Assembly: GCF_030246925.1 (NCBI RefSeq)
Contig: NZ_CP126740.1
Location: forward strand, 1,674,001-1,738,000
Length of the DNA: 64,000 nt
Reading direction: 5' to 3'
Source: Microbacterium sp. zg-Y625
Lineage (GTDB): Bacteria > Actinomycetota > Actinomycetes > Actinomycetales > Microbacteriaceae
The translations under genes were made by a program, and so were the position numbers. Shown in pieces: positions 38,429 through 47,447 of the stretch; positions within the stretch are counted from its first letter, which is position 1; every line of letters begins with the position of its first letter. Under the pieces are notes generated by a model that saw only the letters and a program-made list of their open reading frames with translations, searched no databases and had not been told where the DNA came from.

Positions 38429-38752
38429 CTAGGAGTCCAGCGAAAGCTCCTCGGGCAGGTGGAAGTCCCGCCGGGTCAGCTCCTCGACGTTGACGTCCTT
38501 GAAGGTCAGCACCCGCACCGACTTCACGAACCGGTCCGCGCGGTAGATGTCCCACACCCAGACGTCGGTCATCGAGATCTCGAAGTAGAAGTCGTGTTCG
38601 GTGTCGCGCCGCACGACGTTCACCTCGTTGGCGAGGTAGAAGCGACGCTCAGTCTCGATCACATAGGCGAACTGCGACACGACATCGCGGTACTCGCGAT
38701 ACAGCGCCAGCTCTAGTTCGCGGTCGTAGTCCTCGAAGCCCTCATCGTCCAT
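38429..38752 (-). CDS. DUF2469 family protein
   Basis: 107 residues, very conserved in actinobacteria between rnhB and yraN as here. Visible are DYDRELELALYREYRDVVSQ at the N-terminus and DVWVWDIYRADRFVKSVRVL in the middle, a mostly acidic protein without membrane segment. Function unknown; constant synteny suggests an essential or housekeeping role. TAGGAT precedes the ATG by nine bases. Confidence 0.9.
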   Translation of the reverse strand: MDDEGFEDYDRELELALYREYRDVVSQFAYVIETERRFYLANEVNVVRRDTEHDFYFEISMTDVWVWDIYRADRFVKSVRVLTFKDVNVEELTRRDFHLPEELSLDS

Positions 38753-38775
38753 GGTGATTCCATCCTAGGCCCGGG

Positions 38776-39435
38776 TCAGAACAGCGTCGGTGCCTCGGCG
38801 ATCGACCATGAAGCCCGGTGATGCGCGCTGAGCCCCAGCGAACGGATCGCGGCGCGATGCTCGAGGCTCGCGTAGCCCTTGTTGCGCGCCCACTGATAGT
38901 CGGGCCAGTCGTCGTGAAGAGCGGTCATGTGCCCGTCGCGGGCGACCTTGGCGATGACGGATGCCGCAGCGGCACTGGCGCAGTCGCGGTCGGCCTTCAC
39001 CACGGGCCGCACGTGCAGACCTGCGCCCCCGGCCGGGGTGATGTAGTCATGATTGCCGTCCAGCAGCACGATCGCGTCCTCGGGCACCACGCCCTGATCG
39101 CGCAGCTGGGTGATCGCCCGCAGCGCCGCAAGCCCCAGCGAGCGGATGATGCCCACGGCATCCACCTCCGCCGCCGTCGCCCAGCCCACAGCCGACGCCT
39201 GCACCCACCCGGCGGCGCGCTCGGCCACGACGGGGCGCCGCGCCTCGGCGACGAGCTTCGAGTCCCGCAGGCCCTCCGGCACGCGGCGGCGTGCCCGCGC
39301 GGCATCGATCGCGACGGCGCCCACCGCAACCGGTCCCGCAAGCGCGCCACGCCCCACCTCATCGCAGGCGATGACGACCGCGTGCTCGCGCAGCAGACGA
39401 CGCTCGAGCGTCAGCCGGGGCTCGACGACCGTCAT
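38776..39435 (-). CDS. rnhB: Ribonuclease HII
   Basis: 219 residues. The catalytic D-E pair is in ACDEVGRGALAGPVAVGAV (about 24-42), with Asp in VLLDGNHDYI and VKADRDCASAAAASVIAKV (about 140-160). It removes RNA from RNA-DNA hybrids and single ribonucleotides. The ATG forms ATGA with the lepB stop, so it is coupled to lepB. Confidence 0.95.
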   Translation of the reverse strand: MTVVEPRLTLERRLLREHAVVIACDEVGRGALAGPVAVGAVAIDAARARRRVPEGLRDSKLVAEARRPVVAERAAGWVQASAVGWATAAEVDAVGIIRSLGLAALRAITQLRDQGVVPEDAIVLLDGNHDYITPAGGAGLHVRPVVKADRDCASAAAASVIAKVARDGHMTALHDDWPDYQWARNKGYASLEHRAAIRSLGLSAHHRASWSIAEAPTLF

Positions 39436-40187
39436 GGCGCCGCAGGCTCGTGCTCGGGGTCGGGCACGCCGACGAAGACGTCGTGGTTGCCGTCGATGAA
39501 ACCGACCCGCTCGAAGGGCCACGTGATGAGGAACGCGCGGCCCACGACGTTGTCGAGGGGAACGAACCCCTTGCCCGGCTGCTCCTGGTTGTAGCGGGAA
39601 TCACGCGAGTGATCGCGGTTGTCGCCCAGCACCCAGAGCGAGCCCTCGGGAACCACGACGTCGAACTCGACCCGCTGCGGGGCGGACTCGCCCCCGATCA
39701 GGTTGAGGTAGGGCGCTTCATCCACCGGCACCCCGTTGACGGTCAGCTGGCCGAGCGCGTTGCAGCAGACGACGTGGTCGCCCGGCAACCCGACGATGCG
39801 CTTGATGAGGTGATCCTTGCTGTCGGGCGCAGACAGTCCGACGATCGACGCCGCCCACTCGAGCGCTGCCGCGACGGCGGACCGCTCCGGCTCCGGCGTC
39901 GTCGGCAGCCAGCCGCCCGGATCCCGGAACACGACGATGTCGCCGCGCTCATAGCCGCCGAAGCGAGGCGTCAGCTCGTCGACCAGGATGCGGTCCTCGA
40001 TCTGCAGGGTCTGCTGCATGGAGCCCGACGGGATGTAGAAGGACCGCACCACGAAGGTCTTCACGAGGAAGGAGACGACGATCGCGATCAGCACGATGAT
40101 CAGCACGTCGCGCACGAACGGCCACAAGCCCCGGCGGCGACGAGGCACCCGCGGGTCGTGCTGCGGGGCCGTCTGCTCAGCCGTCAT
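39432..40187 (-). CDS. lepB: Signal peptidase I
   Basis: 251 residues. One N-terminal membrane helix (VLIIVLIAIVVSFLVKTFV, about 28-46), the Ser nucleophile in YIPSGSMQQTL (about 53-63), and the general-base Lys in DHLIKRIVGLPGDHV (about 128-142). The Box E motif GDNRDHSRDSR follows. It cleaves Sec signal peptides on the outside of the membrane. ATG chosen because GAAGAGGA is six bases upstream; a TTG two codons further is less likely. Confidence 0.97.
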   Translation of the reverse strand: MTAEQTAPQHDPRVPRRRRGLWPFVRDVLIIVLIAIVVSFLVKTFVVRSFYIPSGSMQQTLQIEDRILVDELTPRFGGYERGDIVVFRDPGGWLPTTPEPERSAVAAALEWAASIVGLSAPDSKDHLIKRIVGLPGDHVVCCNALGQLTVNGVPVDEAPYLNLIGGESAPQRVEFDVVVPEGSLWVLGDNRDHSRDSRYNQEQPGKGFVPLDNVVGRAFLITWPFERVGFIDGNHDVFVGVPDPEHEPAAP

Positions 40188-40297
40188 CGACAATCCTCTT
40201 CCGGCGCCCCACGTGAGACGGAGGCGGCAGTCTCAAGCGTCGCACATTCGTCATGCGGTCGGGCGTATGCGACGCCGTGCGCCCGAGCGTGGAGACA

Positions 40298-40329
40298 CGG
40301 ATGCCCCGAGGGCGACCCCGGGGCATCCG
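40298..40329 (-). terminator. Hairpin after rplS
   Basis: CGGATGCCCC (40298-40307) and GGGGCATCCG (40320-40329), a perfect 10-bp stem 14 bases past the rplS stop. Both arms contain the over-represented GGATGCC word. Confidence 0.7.
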
Positions 40330-40343
40330 TCACAGCGGCGCGA

Positions 40344-40691
40344 TCAGCGGTCGCGCTTCTCCTTGATCTTGGCCTTCTTGCCACGCAGGTTGCGCAGGTA
40401 GTAGAGCTTCGCGCGACGCACGTCACCGCGGGTGACGACCTCGATGTGGTCGATCACCGGGCTGTGCACGGGGAAGGTACGCTCCACGCCCACCTGGAAG
40501 CTGATCTTGCGGACGGTGAAGGTCTCGCGCACACCGTCTCCGGAGCGACCGAGCACGACGCCCTGGAAGACCTGGATACGCGAGCGGTTGCCCTCGGTGA
40601 TGTTGACGTGCACCTTGACGGTGTCACCGGGGCCGAAGTTGGGGATGTCGGAGCGCAGGGATGCTGCGTCGACGGCGTCGAGGATCTGCAT
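40344..40691 (-). CDS. rplS: 50S ribosomal protein L19
   Basis: 115 residues, standard length: [20 protein letters not shown] (about 20-39), [20 protein letters not shown], and the C-terminal [20 protein letters not shown]. Binds 23S rRNA at the subunit interface. The ATG follows GCAGGAAG. Unlike in many bacteria it is not directly behind trmD but 1.6 kb away, past map and a membrane-protein gene. Its 5' leader of about 100 nt is AT-richer than the rest. Confidence 0.98.
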   Translation of the reverse strand: MQILDAVDAASLRSDIPNFGPGDTVKVHVNITEGNRSRIQVFQGVVLGRSGDGVRETFTVRKISFQVGVERTFPVHSPVIDHIEVVTRGDVRRAKLYYLRNLRGKKAKIKEKRDR

Positions 40692-40848
40692 GATCGTCAC
40701 TTCCTGCAGCCGCCACAGGTCGACCGCGAGATAGAGGAATAAAGAGAGTCGGTGCCCCGGGACCGACTGCGCGGTCCGCTCCCCTGAGGCAGAGACGTTC
40801 AGGGCACGAAGGTCCATTCTGCCATGCCCATGCCCCCCGGCCAAAACG

Positions 40849-41343
40849 TCAGACGCCCGGAGGCGTGCGCTTCTCCTCGATGACGACCACAGCGGGCTCT
40901 GCCACGGGCTCGTCCCGGCGCTCCGGCGGCGGGATGAAGGCCGTGCCGTCGCCGGCGCGCACCAGGGTCACCCGCGGTCGCGCCTCCGACCACAGCTGCC
41001 ACAGCAGCAGCCAGAACAGCCCCACGGCGATGGCGGCCGAGGCGAAGGCCTGCGCCACCCAGGTCGAGGCGTAGAACCCCAGCGAGATGACCGAGAGGTG
41101 CCAGAGACTGAATCCCAGCACGTCCCACCACGACACGGCGCGCTGGGCGCGGACGGTGCCGCGGGCGCGCACCAGCAGCGTCAGCACCAGTTGCACGATC
41201 AGCACGCTGGGCAGCGCGATGAACAGCATCCACAGCAGCGCCCAGCCGCCGCCGTCGAAGGCGACCCATCCGACCAGCAGCCACAGCGGCAGCACGAAGG
41301 CGGCCGGCAGCAGCCAGAGAAAGAACGCCCGTCGCAGCCACAT
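40849..41343 (-). CDS. Small membrane protein, four predicted helices
   Basis: 164 residues. Helices at about 4-22 ([19 protein letters not shown]), 26-50 ([24 protein letters not shown]), 65-85 and 90-110 ([20 protein letters not shown]), then a cytoplasmic tail rich in P, E, R and V. Family not recognised; similar hypothetical proteins sit here in related genomes. TAGCAT seven bases before the ATG supports this start over a GTG eight codons upstream. Confidence 0.75.
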   Translation of the reverse strand: MWLRRAFFLWLLPAAFVLPLWLLVGWVAFDGGGWALLWMLFIALPSVLIVQLVLTLLVRARGTVRAQRAVSWWDVLGFSLWHLSVISLGFYASTWVAQAFASAAIAVGLFWLLLWQLWSEARPRVTLVRAGDGTAFIPPPERRDEPVAEPAVVVIEEKRTPPGV

Positions 41344-41356
41344 GCTGTCGATGCTA
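41344..41356 (-). promoter_or_regulatory. -10 box of the small membrane-protein gene
   Basis: TAGCAT with a seven-base spacer to ATG, one base more than the usual leaderless spacing. Confidence 0.4.
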
Positions 41357-41417
41357 CGCCTGCCCACCCGAGCGGGCGCCGAGAGTCGGCACGGACCGCA
41401 CCATGCGCGTCATCGGT

Positions 41418-41440
41418 GACAATAGAAGGCGACGGAAGGA
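41418..41440 (+). promoter_or_regulatory. -10 box and ribosome binding site of map
   Basis: GACAAT (41418-41423), then a short leader with GGAAGGA (41434-41440) five bases before the ATG. A leadered counter-example to the many leaderless genes. Confidence 0.45.
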
Positions 41441-41445
41441 ACCCC

Positions 41446-42228
41446 ATGATCGAGCTGCGCACGCCTGCCGAGATCGACGCGATGCGACCGGCAGGCCGGT
41501 TCGTCGCCGAGGCCCTGGCGACCCTGCGCGACGAGACGAAGGTGGGCACCAACCTGCTCGCGATCGACCGCCGCGCCCACGACATGATCCGCCGCGCGGG
41601 AGCCGAGTCCTGCTACATCGACTACCACCCGTCCTTCGGGGCAAGCCCCTTCGGCAAGGTCATCTGCACCTCGGTCAACGACGCCGTGCTGCACGGCCTC
41701 CCCCACGACTACGCCCTCCGCGACGGCGACCTGGTCACGCTGGACTTCGCGGTCGCCGTCGACGGCTGGGTCGCCGACTCGGCGGTCTCTTTCGTCGTGG
41801 GCACCCCCCGCGACGAGGACCTCGCCCTCATCGACACCACGGAACGCGCCCTGGATGCCGCGATCGCCGCCGCCACGGTCGGCAACCGGGTCGGCGACAT
41901 CTCGCACGCCGTCGCCGAAGTCGCCCACGGCGACGGTTACTCGATCAACACCGACTTCGGCGGTCACGGCGTGGGGCGCACCATGCACGGTGATCCGCAC
42001 GTCCCCAACGACGGCAAGCCCGGCCGCGGCTACCCGCTGCGGGCGGGGCTCGTGCTGGCGCTCGAGCCCTGGTTCCTCCAGACCACAGACAAACTCGTCA
42101 CCGACCCCGACGGCTGGACGCTGCGCAGCGCCGACGGCTCGCGGGGCGCCCACTCCGAGCACACCATCGCCATCACCGCCGACGGCCCGATCGTGCTGAC
42201 CGATCGGTCGTTCCTCGGCGTCGACTGA
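41446..42228 (+). CDS. map: Type I methionine aminopeptidase
   Basis: 260 residues. The five metal ligands can be placed: D in LVTLDFAVAVDGWVADSAVS (two Asp, about 95-110), H in GGHGVGRTMHGDPHV (about 173-187), E in LALEPWF and E in HSEHTIAI. It removes the start Met from nascent proteins. The ATG follows GGAAGGA. A long in-frame extension upstream is out of family and overlaps the neighbour antisense, so it was not used. Confidence 0.97.
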   Translation: MIELRTPAEIDAMRPAGRFVAEALATLRDETKVGTNLLAIDRRAHDMIRRAGAESCYIDYHPSFGASPFGKVICTSVNDAVLHGLPHDYALRDGDLVTLDFAVAVDGWVADSAVSFVVGTPRDEDLALIDTTERALDAAIAAATVGNRVGDISHAVAEVAHGDGYSINTDFGGHGVGRTMHGDPHVPNDGKPGRGYPLRAGLVLALEPWFLQTTDKLVTDPDGWTLRSADGSRGAHSEHTIAITADGPIVLTDRSFLGVD

Positions 42229-42244
42229 CCAGAACGTCGCCGGC

Positions 42245-42273
42245 ATTCTCGGGTCGGCCGAGCGGCCGGGAAT
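42245..42273. terminator. Inverted repeat between map and trmD, candidate bidirectional terminator
   Basis: ATTCTCGG (42245-42252) and CCGGGAAT (42266-42273), 8 bp with one G-U pair in the plus-strand RNA, placed between convergent genes. Confidence 0.35.
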
Positions 42274-42302
42274 CGAGCTGCGGGGTGCCGCGGTCAGCTC
42301 CG

Positions 42303-42998
42303 TCAGGCGAGCAGGTCGGGGCGACGCTCCCGTGTGCGCTCGACCTGCTGCTCGTGCCGCCAGGTCGCAACGGCACCGTGGTTGCCGCTCAACAGGATCG
42401 GCGGCACGTCGCGGCCGCGCCACGACGACGGTTTCGTGTACGACGGGTATTCGAGCAACCCGTCCTCGTGCGACTCCTCGACGAGGCTCTCGGGGTTGCC
42501 CACGACACCGGGCACGAGCCGGCCGATCGCCTCGATCATGGCCATCGCTGCGACCTCACCGCCGTTGAGCACGTAGTCGCCGAGGCTCACCAGTCGCACC
42601 TCGCCGAGGGTGGCGGCGTAGTCGAACACGCGCTCGTCGATGCCTTCGTACCGACCGCACCCGAAGACGAGGTGCGGAGCGGTCGAGAGCTCACGGGCGG
42701 TGGCCTGAGTGAACCGCTCCCCCGCCGGCGACGGGAAGATGAAGACGGGACGGATGCCGGCTTCCGTCGCTTCGGCGGCGATGGCATCCAGTGCCTCGCC
42801 CCAGGGCTCCGGCTTCATCACCATGCCGGCGCCGCCGCCGTAGGGGGTGTCGTCGACGGTGCGATGCCGGTCGTGCGTGTGATCACGAAGGTCGTGCACG
42901 CGCACGTCGAGCAGGCCGCTGCCGCGGGCTCTGCCCAGCAGCGACACCTCGAGCACGTCGAAGAACGCCGGGAAGATCGTGACGACGTCGATGCGCAC
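42303..42998 (-). CDS. trmD: tRNA (guanine(37)-N1)-methyltransferase
   Basis: 231 residues, SPOUT fold. Near the N-terminus [14 protein letters not shown], then [20 protein letters not shown] (about 45-64), and the trefoil-knot motifs [11 protein letters not shown] and [15 protein letters not shown] (about 110-150) that hold S-adenosylmethionine. It methylates G37 to prevent frameshifting. GTG start one base past the rimM stop. Last gene of rpsP-khpA-rimM-trmD. Confidence 0.97.
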   Translation of the reverse strand: MRIDVVTIFPAFFDVLEVSLLGRARGSGLLDVRVHDLRDHTHDRHRTVDDTPYGGGAGMVMKPEPWGEALDAIAAEATEAGIRPVFIFPSPAGERFTQATARELSTAPHLVFGCGRYEGIDERVFDYAATLGEVRLVSLGDYVLNGGEVAAMAMIEAIGRLVPGVVGNPESLVEESHEDGLLEYPSYTKPSSWRGRDVPPILLSGNHGAVATWRHEQQVERTRERRPDLLA

Positions 42999-42999
42999 G

Positions 43000-43707
43000 T
43001 CAGTCCTCGGCGCGCGGGGCCTCGGGGGCGTCCGCGTGGGGCGCGGCATCGTCGGCCGATGAGCGGTGGTCCGCGGCATCCTCCTCGGAGGACTCCTGCT
43101 CGGAGGACTCCTGCTCGGAGGACTCCTGTTCGGGCTCCTTCGGCAGCTCCTCGAACAGTCCCGCCGGCGGGGTCACGATGACGCGACCCGCCGCGACATC
43201 GACCTCGGGGACGATCGCCTTGACGAACGGAACGAGGATCTCGCGCTCGTCGTCGTCGCCGACCGGGCGGATGATCAGCAGGTCCTGCGCGGGGAGGTGA
43301 TCCACGCGCACGACGCGGCCGACGACCTGCTCGTCGCGGACGACGTCGAGTCCGACCAGCTGGTGGTCGTACCAGGCATCCGGCTCGGATGCCTCATCGG
43401 TGTCGTCCTGGTCGATCCACAGGATCGCGCGCACCAGCGTCTCGGCGCCCTCGCGGTCGTCCACGCCGTCGAAGAAGACGACGGGGTGCGAGTTCATCCA
43501 CCGGAATTCGCGAACGGTGATGGTCTTGCCGTGCCAGGGCGAGGCCTCGGGCACCTGCAGTGTGAACGCCGCCCCGGGGACGAAGCGTCCGTCCGGGTCG
43601 TCGGTGTACAGCTCGAGCTTCAGCGCGCCCTTGAGGCCGTGCGCCTTGACCAGGCGCCCGACGCGCAGCTGGGCACGCGGGGTCTTCGGTTCGGACATGT
43701 CAGTCAT
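43000..43707 (-). CDS. rimM: Ribosome maturation factor RimM
   Basis: 235 residues. Domain 1 has [20 protein letters not shown] (about 15-34), and the PRC-barrel domain has [12 protein letters not shown] and [14 protein letters not shown] (about 165-178). It helps assemble the 30S head. The last 50 residues are an acidic Glu/Ser tail, partly encoded by a 15-bp tandem repeat and not part of the usual fold. ATG at 43707 overlaps the khpA stop by eight bases; a second ATG at 43698 is equally possible. Confidence 0.95.
   Translation of the reverse strand: MTDMSEPKTPRAQLRVGRLVKAHGLKGALKLELYTDDPDGRFVPGAAFTLQVPEASPWHGKTITVREFRWMNSHPVVFFDGVDDREGAETLVRAILWIDQDDTDEASEPDAWYDHQLVGLDVVRDEQVVGRVVRVDHLPAQDLLIIRPVGDDDEREILVPFVKAIVPEVDVAAGRVIVTPPAGLFEELPKEPEQESSEQESSEQESSEEDAADHRSSADDAAPHADAPEAPRAED
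43087..43131. repeat. 15-bp tandem repeat inside rimM, three copies
   Basis: GGAGGACTCCTGCTC repeats three times (the third has one T for C), encoding Glu-Gln-Glu-Ser-Ser units in the acidic RimM tail. An in-frame repeat that can change length without breaking the gene. Confidence 0.9.
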
Positions 43708-43930
43708 CCGCGACGTCGACGCGTACGCGGCGCCCGTCGGCCAGTGCCGACACGACGGTGCGCAGCGCCTTCGCCGTGCGTCCGCCGCGCCCGATGACGC
43801 GACCCCGGTCGTCGGGGTGCACGCGCACCTCGATCACGTCACCGCGAGGCGACGTGGAGGTGTGGACTTTCACATCGTCCGGGTGATCGACGATCCCCTT
43901 GACGACGTGCTCGAGCGCGGCGGCCAGCAA
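43700..43930 (-). CDS. khpA: KH-domain RNA-binding protein (KhpA/YlqC type)
   Basis: 76 residues, almost all one KH fold, with the GxxG loop in DRGRVIGRGGRTAKALRTVV (about 41-60). It binds RNA with KhpB in other Gram-positives. Placed between rpsP and rimM, as standard, with four bases between it and rpsP. Confidence 0.93.
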   Translation of the reverse strand: MLAAALEHVVKGIVDHPDDVKVHTSTSPRGDVIEVRVHPDDRGRVIGRGGRTAKALRTVVSALADGRRVRVDVADD

Positions 43931-43934
43931 CGGA

Positions 43935-44357
43935 TTACTCTGCGTCGGTCGAGGCGGGTGCCTCGTCGGACGTCGCCTCAGCGGCAGCAGGCGCGTCGGC
44001 CTTCTTCTCCGCCTTCGCCTTCACAACGGACTTCTTCGCGGCGTCGAGCTGGAACGGCTCCTTCGGCGCGGCGACCTTCACGGTCGAGACGGCGTTCTTG
44101 TCGCCCTTGAACTGACCCCAGTCGCCGGTCAGCTTGAGCAGCGCCGCGACCTGCTCGGTGGGCTGGGCGCCCACGGAGAGCCAGTACTGCGCGCGCTCGG
44201 AGTCGACCTCGATGAACGAGGGCTCCTCGGTCGGGTGGTACTTGCCGATCTCCTCGATCACGCGGCCGTCGCGCTTGGTGCGCGAGTCGGCGACGACGAT
44301 GCGGTAGTACGGGGCACGGATCTTGCCGAGCCGCTTGAGACGGATCTTGACAGCCAC
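43935..44357 (-). CDS. rpsP: 30S ribosomal protein S16
   Basis: 140 residues. The S16 fold is in the first 85: [20 protein letters not shown] (about 3-22), [34 protein letters not shown]. About 50 more residues form a Lys/Ala then Ala/Glu/Ser low-complexity tail. GTG with AGGAG at the right distance. First gene of its operon; its upstream region is shared with the divergent carboxylate-amine ligase gene. Confidence 0.97.
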   Translation of the reverse strand: MAVKIRLKRLGKIRAPYYRIVVADSRTKRDGRVIEEIGKYHPTEEPSFIEVDSERAQYWLSVGAQPTEQVAALLKLTGDWGQFKGDKNAVSTVKVAAPKEPFQLDAAKKSVVKAKAEKKADAPAAAEATSDEAPASTDAE

Positions 44358-44525
44358 AATTCTCCTGAATGTGTTGGAAGGATGAACGTCGCCTGGAGCG
44401 TGGGGTGCACACCCGGCAAAAGCTCTGAGGGAGGATCGCGCACTGGATAGAGGGTCGAGTAGGCGGTCCAGCCTTCTATTTTGCCAGATGCGGAGCCATG
44501 CGGCGAACCAACCTTGAGCGCGTGT

Positions 44526-44537
44526 CAGAATGTGCCC
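44526..44537 (+). promoter_or_regulatory. -10 box, leaderless start of the carboxylate-amine ligase
   Basis: CAGAAT, GTGCCC, ATG. The hexamer misses the first T of the consensus, but spacing is exact. Confidence 0.4.
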
Positions 44538-45701
44538 ATGACGGTGCCCTTCGCGACATCCGCCCGTTCCTCTGTCGGACTGGAATGGGAGCTGATGCTC
44601 GCCGACGGAAAGACGGGCGATCTGGCACCCAGGGCGCCCGAGGTCATCGAGGCCCTCGCGGATTCCACGGCGCATGAGCGCTTCACCGTGACCGGCGAAC
44701 TGCTCACCAACACCCTCGAGGTGACAAGTGGCGTCGGCAGCACAGTGGCGGCCGCCGTCGACGACATCGCCGACGCGATCGCCGCCGTCCGCACGGTCAC
44801 CGACCCGATGGGGCTGGAGCTGCTGTGCGCCGGCAGCCACCCGTTCGCACAGTGGTTCGAGCAGGGCGTCACCGACAAGACCCGGTACCACAAGCTGATC
44901 GAGCGCACCCAGTGGTGGGGGCGCAACATGATGATCTGGGGCGTGCACGTGCACGTCGGCGTGGATGACGTCGACAAGGTGCTGCCGATCGTCAACGCAC
45001 TGGCGACGTACTTGCCGCACCTGCAGGCCCTGTCGGCGTCGAGCCCGTTCTGGGCCGGCGAGAGCACCGGGTACGCCTCCAACCGGGCGCTGGTGTTCCA
45101 GCAGCTGCCCACTGCGGGTCTCCCCTGGCCGCTGCAGAACTGGGCGGAGTACGAGTCCTACCTCGACGACATGGCCGCCACGGGCGTGATGGCGGATGCC
45201 ACCGAGGTGCGCTGGGACGTGCGGCCGGCTCCCCGCTGGGGCACGGTCGAAGTGCGCGCCTGCGACGGCATGTCGACGCTGCCCGAGTTGGCGGCGGTGA
45301 CCGCCCTGGTGCAGGTGCTCGTCGAGCATTTCTCGCGCGAACTCGACGCGGGACGCGAGCTTCCCATCCTGCAGCCCTGGTTCGTGCGCGAGAACAAGTG
45401 GCGCGCGGCGCGCTACGGCATGGACGCCCGCCTGATCGTCGACCGTGCGGGAACGCAGGTCCCCGTCGCCGAGCACCTGCGCGAGACGCTCGACCGGCTG
45501 GCGGACGTCGCCGTCGAACTCAAGTGCGCCCGCGAGTTGGCCGGAGTGGACGCCATTCTCAGCGGCGGTGCGAGCTACGCACGCCAGTTGACGGTGGCCG
45601 AGGCCGCCGGCGGCGACCTGCGCGAAGTCGTGCAGCACCTCATCCGCGAGTTCCGCAACGGCCCGACGCTGCGCGAGCACCTGCTGACTCTCGCGCGCTG
45701 A
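44538..45701 (+). CDS. Carboxylate-amine ligase, glutamate-cysteine ligase type 2 (YbdK-like)
   Basis: 387 residues, GCS2 family. [10 protein letters not shown] (about 14-23) carries the Glu metal ligands, [10 protein letters not shown] (about 136-145) the metal-binding His pair, and the C-terminal half has [19 protein letters not shown] (about 230-248). E. coli YbdK has weak glutamate-cysteine ligase activity; actinobacterial members may join other amino acids, e.g. for mycothiol-independent thiols or ergothioneine, which is not decided by sequence. The ATG is 19 codons inside the longest frame and is chosen for the -10 spacing and family start. Confidence 0.88.
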   Translation: MTVPFATSARSSVGLEWELMLADGKTGDLAPRAPEVIEALADSTAHERFTVTGELLTNTLEVTSGVGSTVAAAVDDIADAIAAVRTVTDPMGLELLCAGSHPFAQWFEQGVTDKTRYHKLIERTQWWGRNMMIWGVHVHVGVDDVDKVLPIVNALATYLPHLQALSASSPFWAGESTGYASNRALVFQQLPTAGLPWPLQNWAEYESYLDDMAATGVMADATEVRWDVRPAPRWGTVEVRACDGMSTLPELAAVTALVQVLVEHFSRELDAGRELPILQPWFVRENKWRAARYGMDARLIVDRAGTQVPVAEHLRETLDRLADVAVELKCARELAGVDAILSGGASYARQLTVAEAAGGDLREVVQHLIREFRNGPTLREHLLTLAR

Positions 45702-45768
45702 CGCGCGGCCACCCGGGCCCCGATTCCGCGCCGAGCGCAGGAGATCTCCCCGGCGCAGGCGAAACCCC

Positions 45769-45832
45769 GCGGCATCCGTCCTGCGCTCGCGAGATCACCT
45801 GTTCTCGCGACGGTGCGGCGGGCGGATGCCGC
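45769..45832. terminator. Nested inverted repeat between convergent ligase and ffh genes
   Basis: Outer arms GCGGCATCCG (45769-45778) and CGGATGCCGC (45823-45832); inner arms TCGCGAGA (45787-45794) and TCTCGCGA (45803-45810). This can form a two-level stem on either strand and probably ends both transcripts. The outer arms again carry GGATGCC. Confidence 0.6.
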
Positions 45833-45851
45833 AAACGTCGCGGCCCCCGGC

Positions 45852-47402
45852 TCAGCTCTTGCCGAAGAGCTTCTGGATCTCGGCGAGATCCGCCTCGGTC
45901 GGCGGAGCCTGCGCCGCGCCCAGGCCGAAGCCCGACCCGGTGGGCGCGGTGGCCGCTGCCAGACCGGCGGCCTCCGCGGCGCGCTTGGCCGGGTTGCCCG
46001 ACCGCGACACGGCCTTCTTCTTCTGCTGCTTGCCGCGCTTGCTGGATGCGCCCGGCTTGCCGCCGACCGGCCCCATGCCCGGGATGTTGGGCACGCCGCC
46101 GCGCGCGACGGTCTTCATCATCTTCGCGGCCTGATCGAAGCGCTGCACGAGCTGGTTGACGTCGGTGACCGTCATTCCGGAACCGCGCGCGATGCGCAGC
46201 CGGCGCGAGCCGTTGAGAACCTTGGGGTTGCGCCGCTCGGCGGGCGTCATCGACCGGATGATCGCCTCGGTGCGGTCGATCTCCTTCTCGTCGAAGTCCT
46301 CGAGCTGCTGCTTCATCTGGCCCATGCCCGGCAGCATGCCGAGCATCTTCTTCATCGAGCCCATCTTCTTGAGCTGCTGCATCTGCTCGAGGAAGTCCTC
46401 GAGGGTGAAGCTGTCGGTCGCGAACTTCTCCGCGACCTTCTGCGCCTCTTCCTCGTCGAACGCCTGCTGGGCCTGCTCGATCAGGGTGAGGATGTCACCG
46501 AGGTCCAGGATGCGGCTGGCCATGCGGTCGGGGTGGAAGGCTTCGAGGTCGTCGAGGCCCTCACCCGTGGACGCGTAGATGATGGGGCGTCCGGTGACGG
46601 ATGCCACCGACAGTGCGGCGCCACCGCGGGCGTCGCCGTCGAGCTTGGACAGCACGACGCCGGTGAAGTCGACGCCCTCCTGGAAGGCCTTGGCCGTGTT
46701 GACGGCGTCCTGACCGATCATGGCGTCGATGACGAAGAGCACCTCGTCGGGGTCCGTCGCCTTGCGGATGTCGGATGCCTGCTTCATCAGGTCGGCGTCG
46801 ACGCCCAGGCGTCCGGCGGTGTCGATGATGACGACGTCGTGCAGCTGGCGCCGGGCGGTCTCGACGCCGTCGCGGGCGACCTGCACCGGGTTGCCCACGC
46901 CGTTGCCGGGCTCGGGGGCATAGATCGCCGCACCGGCCTGCTGGGCGACGACCTGCAGCTGGTTCACGGCGTTCGGGCGCTGGAGGTCGGCTGCGACGAG
47001 GAGGGGCGTGTGACCCTCCTTCTCGAGCTGCTTGGCGAGCTTGCCGGCGAACGTGGTCTTGCCCGACCCCTGCAGGCCCGCGAGCATGATGACCGTCGGC
47101 GGGTTCTTGGCGAACTGCAGCCGACGCTGCTGTCCACCGAGAATCGCGATGAGCTCCTCGTTGACGATCTGCACCACCTGCTGCGCGGGGTTCAGCGCAC
47201 GGTTGACTTCGTCGCCGAGCGCCCGCTCCCGCACCTTGGCGGTGAACTCCTTGACGACCGGCAGCGCCACGTCGGCGTCGAGAAGCGCGCGACGGATCTC
47301 TCGTACCGTCCCGTCGACGTCGGCGGCAGTGAGCTTGCCCTTGGTGCGGAGGTTGCGGAAGGTCTCTGTGAGACGATCTGAGAGCGTGCCGAAGGTAGCC
47401 AT
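45852..47402 (-). CDS. ffh: Signal recognition particle protein Ffh
   Basis: 516 residues. N domain (about 1-90), G domain with GLQGSGKTTFAGKL (about 107-120), IDTAGRLGVD, LSKLDGDARGG and the later GTPase motifs, then the Met-rich M domain (about 300-450; MQQLKKMGSMKKMLGMLPGM) that binds SRP RNA and signal sequences, and a basic Lys/Ala tail. TAGAAT nine bases before the ATG, with GGGGA between. Its receptor ftsY is 1.6 kb away on the same strand. Confidence 0.98.
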   Translation of the reverse strand: MATFGTLSDRLTETFRNLRTKGKLTAADVDGTVREIRRALLDADVALPVVKEFTAKVRERALGDEVNRALNPAQQVVQIVNEELIAILGGQQRRLQFAKNPPTVIMLAGLQGSGKTTFAGKLAKQLEKEGHTPLLVAADLQRPNAVNQLQVVAQQAGAAIYAPEPGNGVGNPVQVARDGVETARRQLHDVVIIDTAGRLGVDADLMKQASDIRKATDPDEVLFVIDAMIGQDAVNTAKAFQEGVDFTGVVLSKLDGDARGGAALSVASVTGRPIIYASTGEGLDDLEAFHPDRMASRILDLGDILTLIEQAQQAFDEEEAQKVAEKFATDSFTLEDFLEQMQQLKKMGSMKKMLGMLPGMGQMKQQLEDFDEKEIDRTEAIIRSMTPAERRNPKVLNGSRRLRIARGSGMTVTDVNQLVQRFDQAAKMMKTVARGGVPNIPGMGPVGGKPGASSKRGKQQKKKAVSRSGNPAKRAAEAAGLAAATAPTGSGFGLGAAQAPPTEADLAEIQKLFGKS

Positions 47403-47447
47403 GATTCCCCGATTCTACGCGGACGCGCGACCCATCCGCCGACTCTG

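Noticed and set aside
44481..44537. An upstream extension of the carboxylate-amine ligase by 19 codons
   Set aside because: It contains the probable -10 box and the rpsP upstream region, and the family N-terminus begins at the inner ATG.
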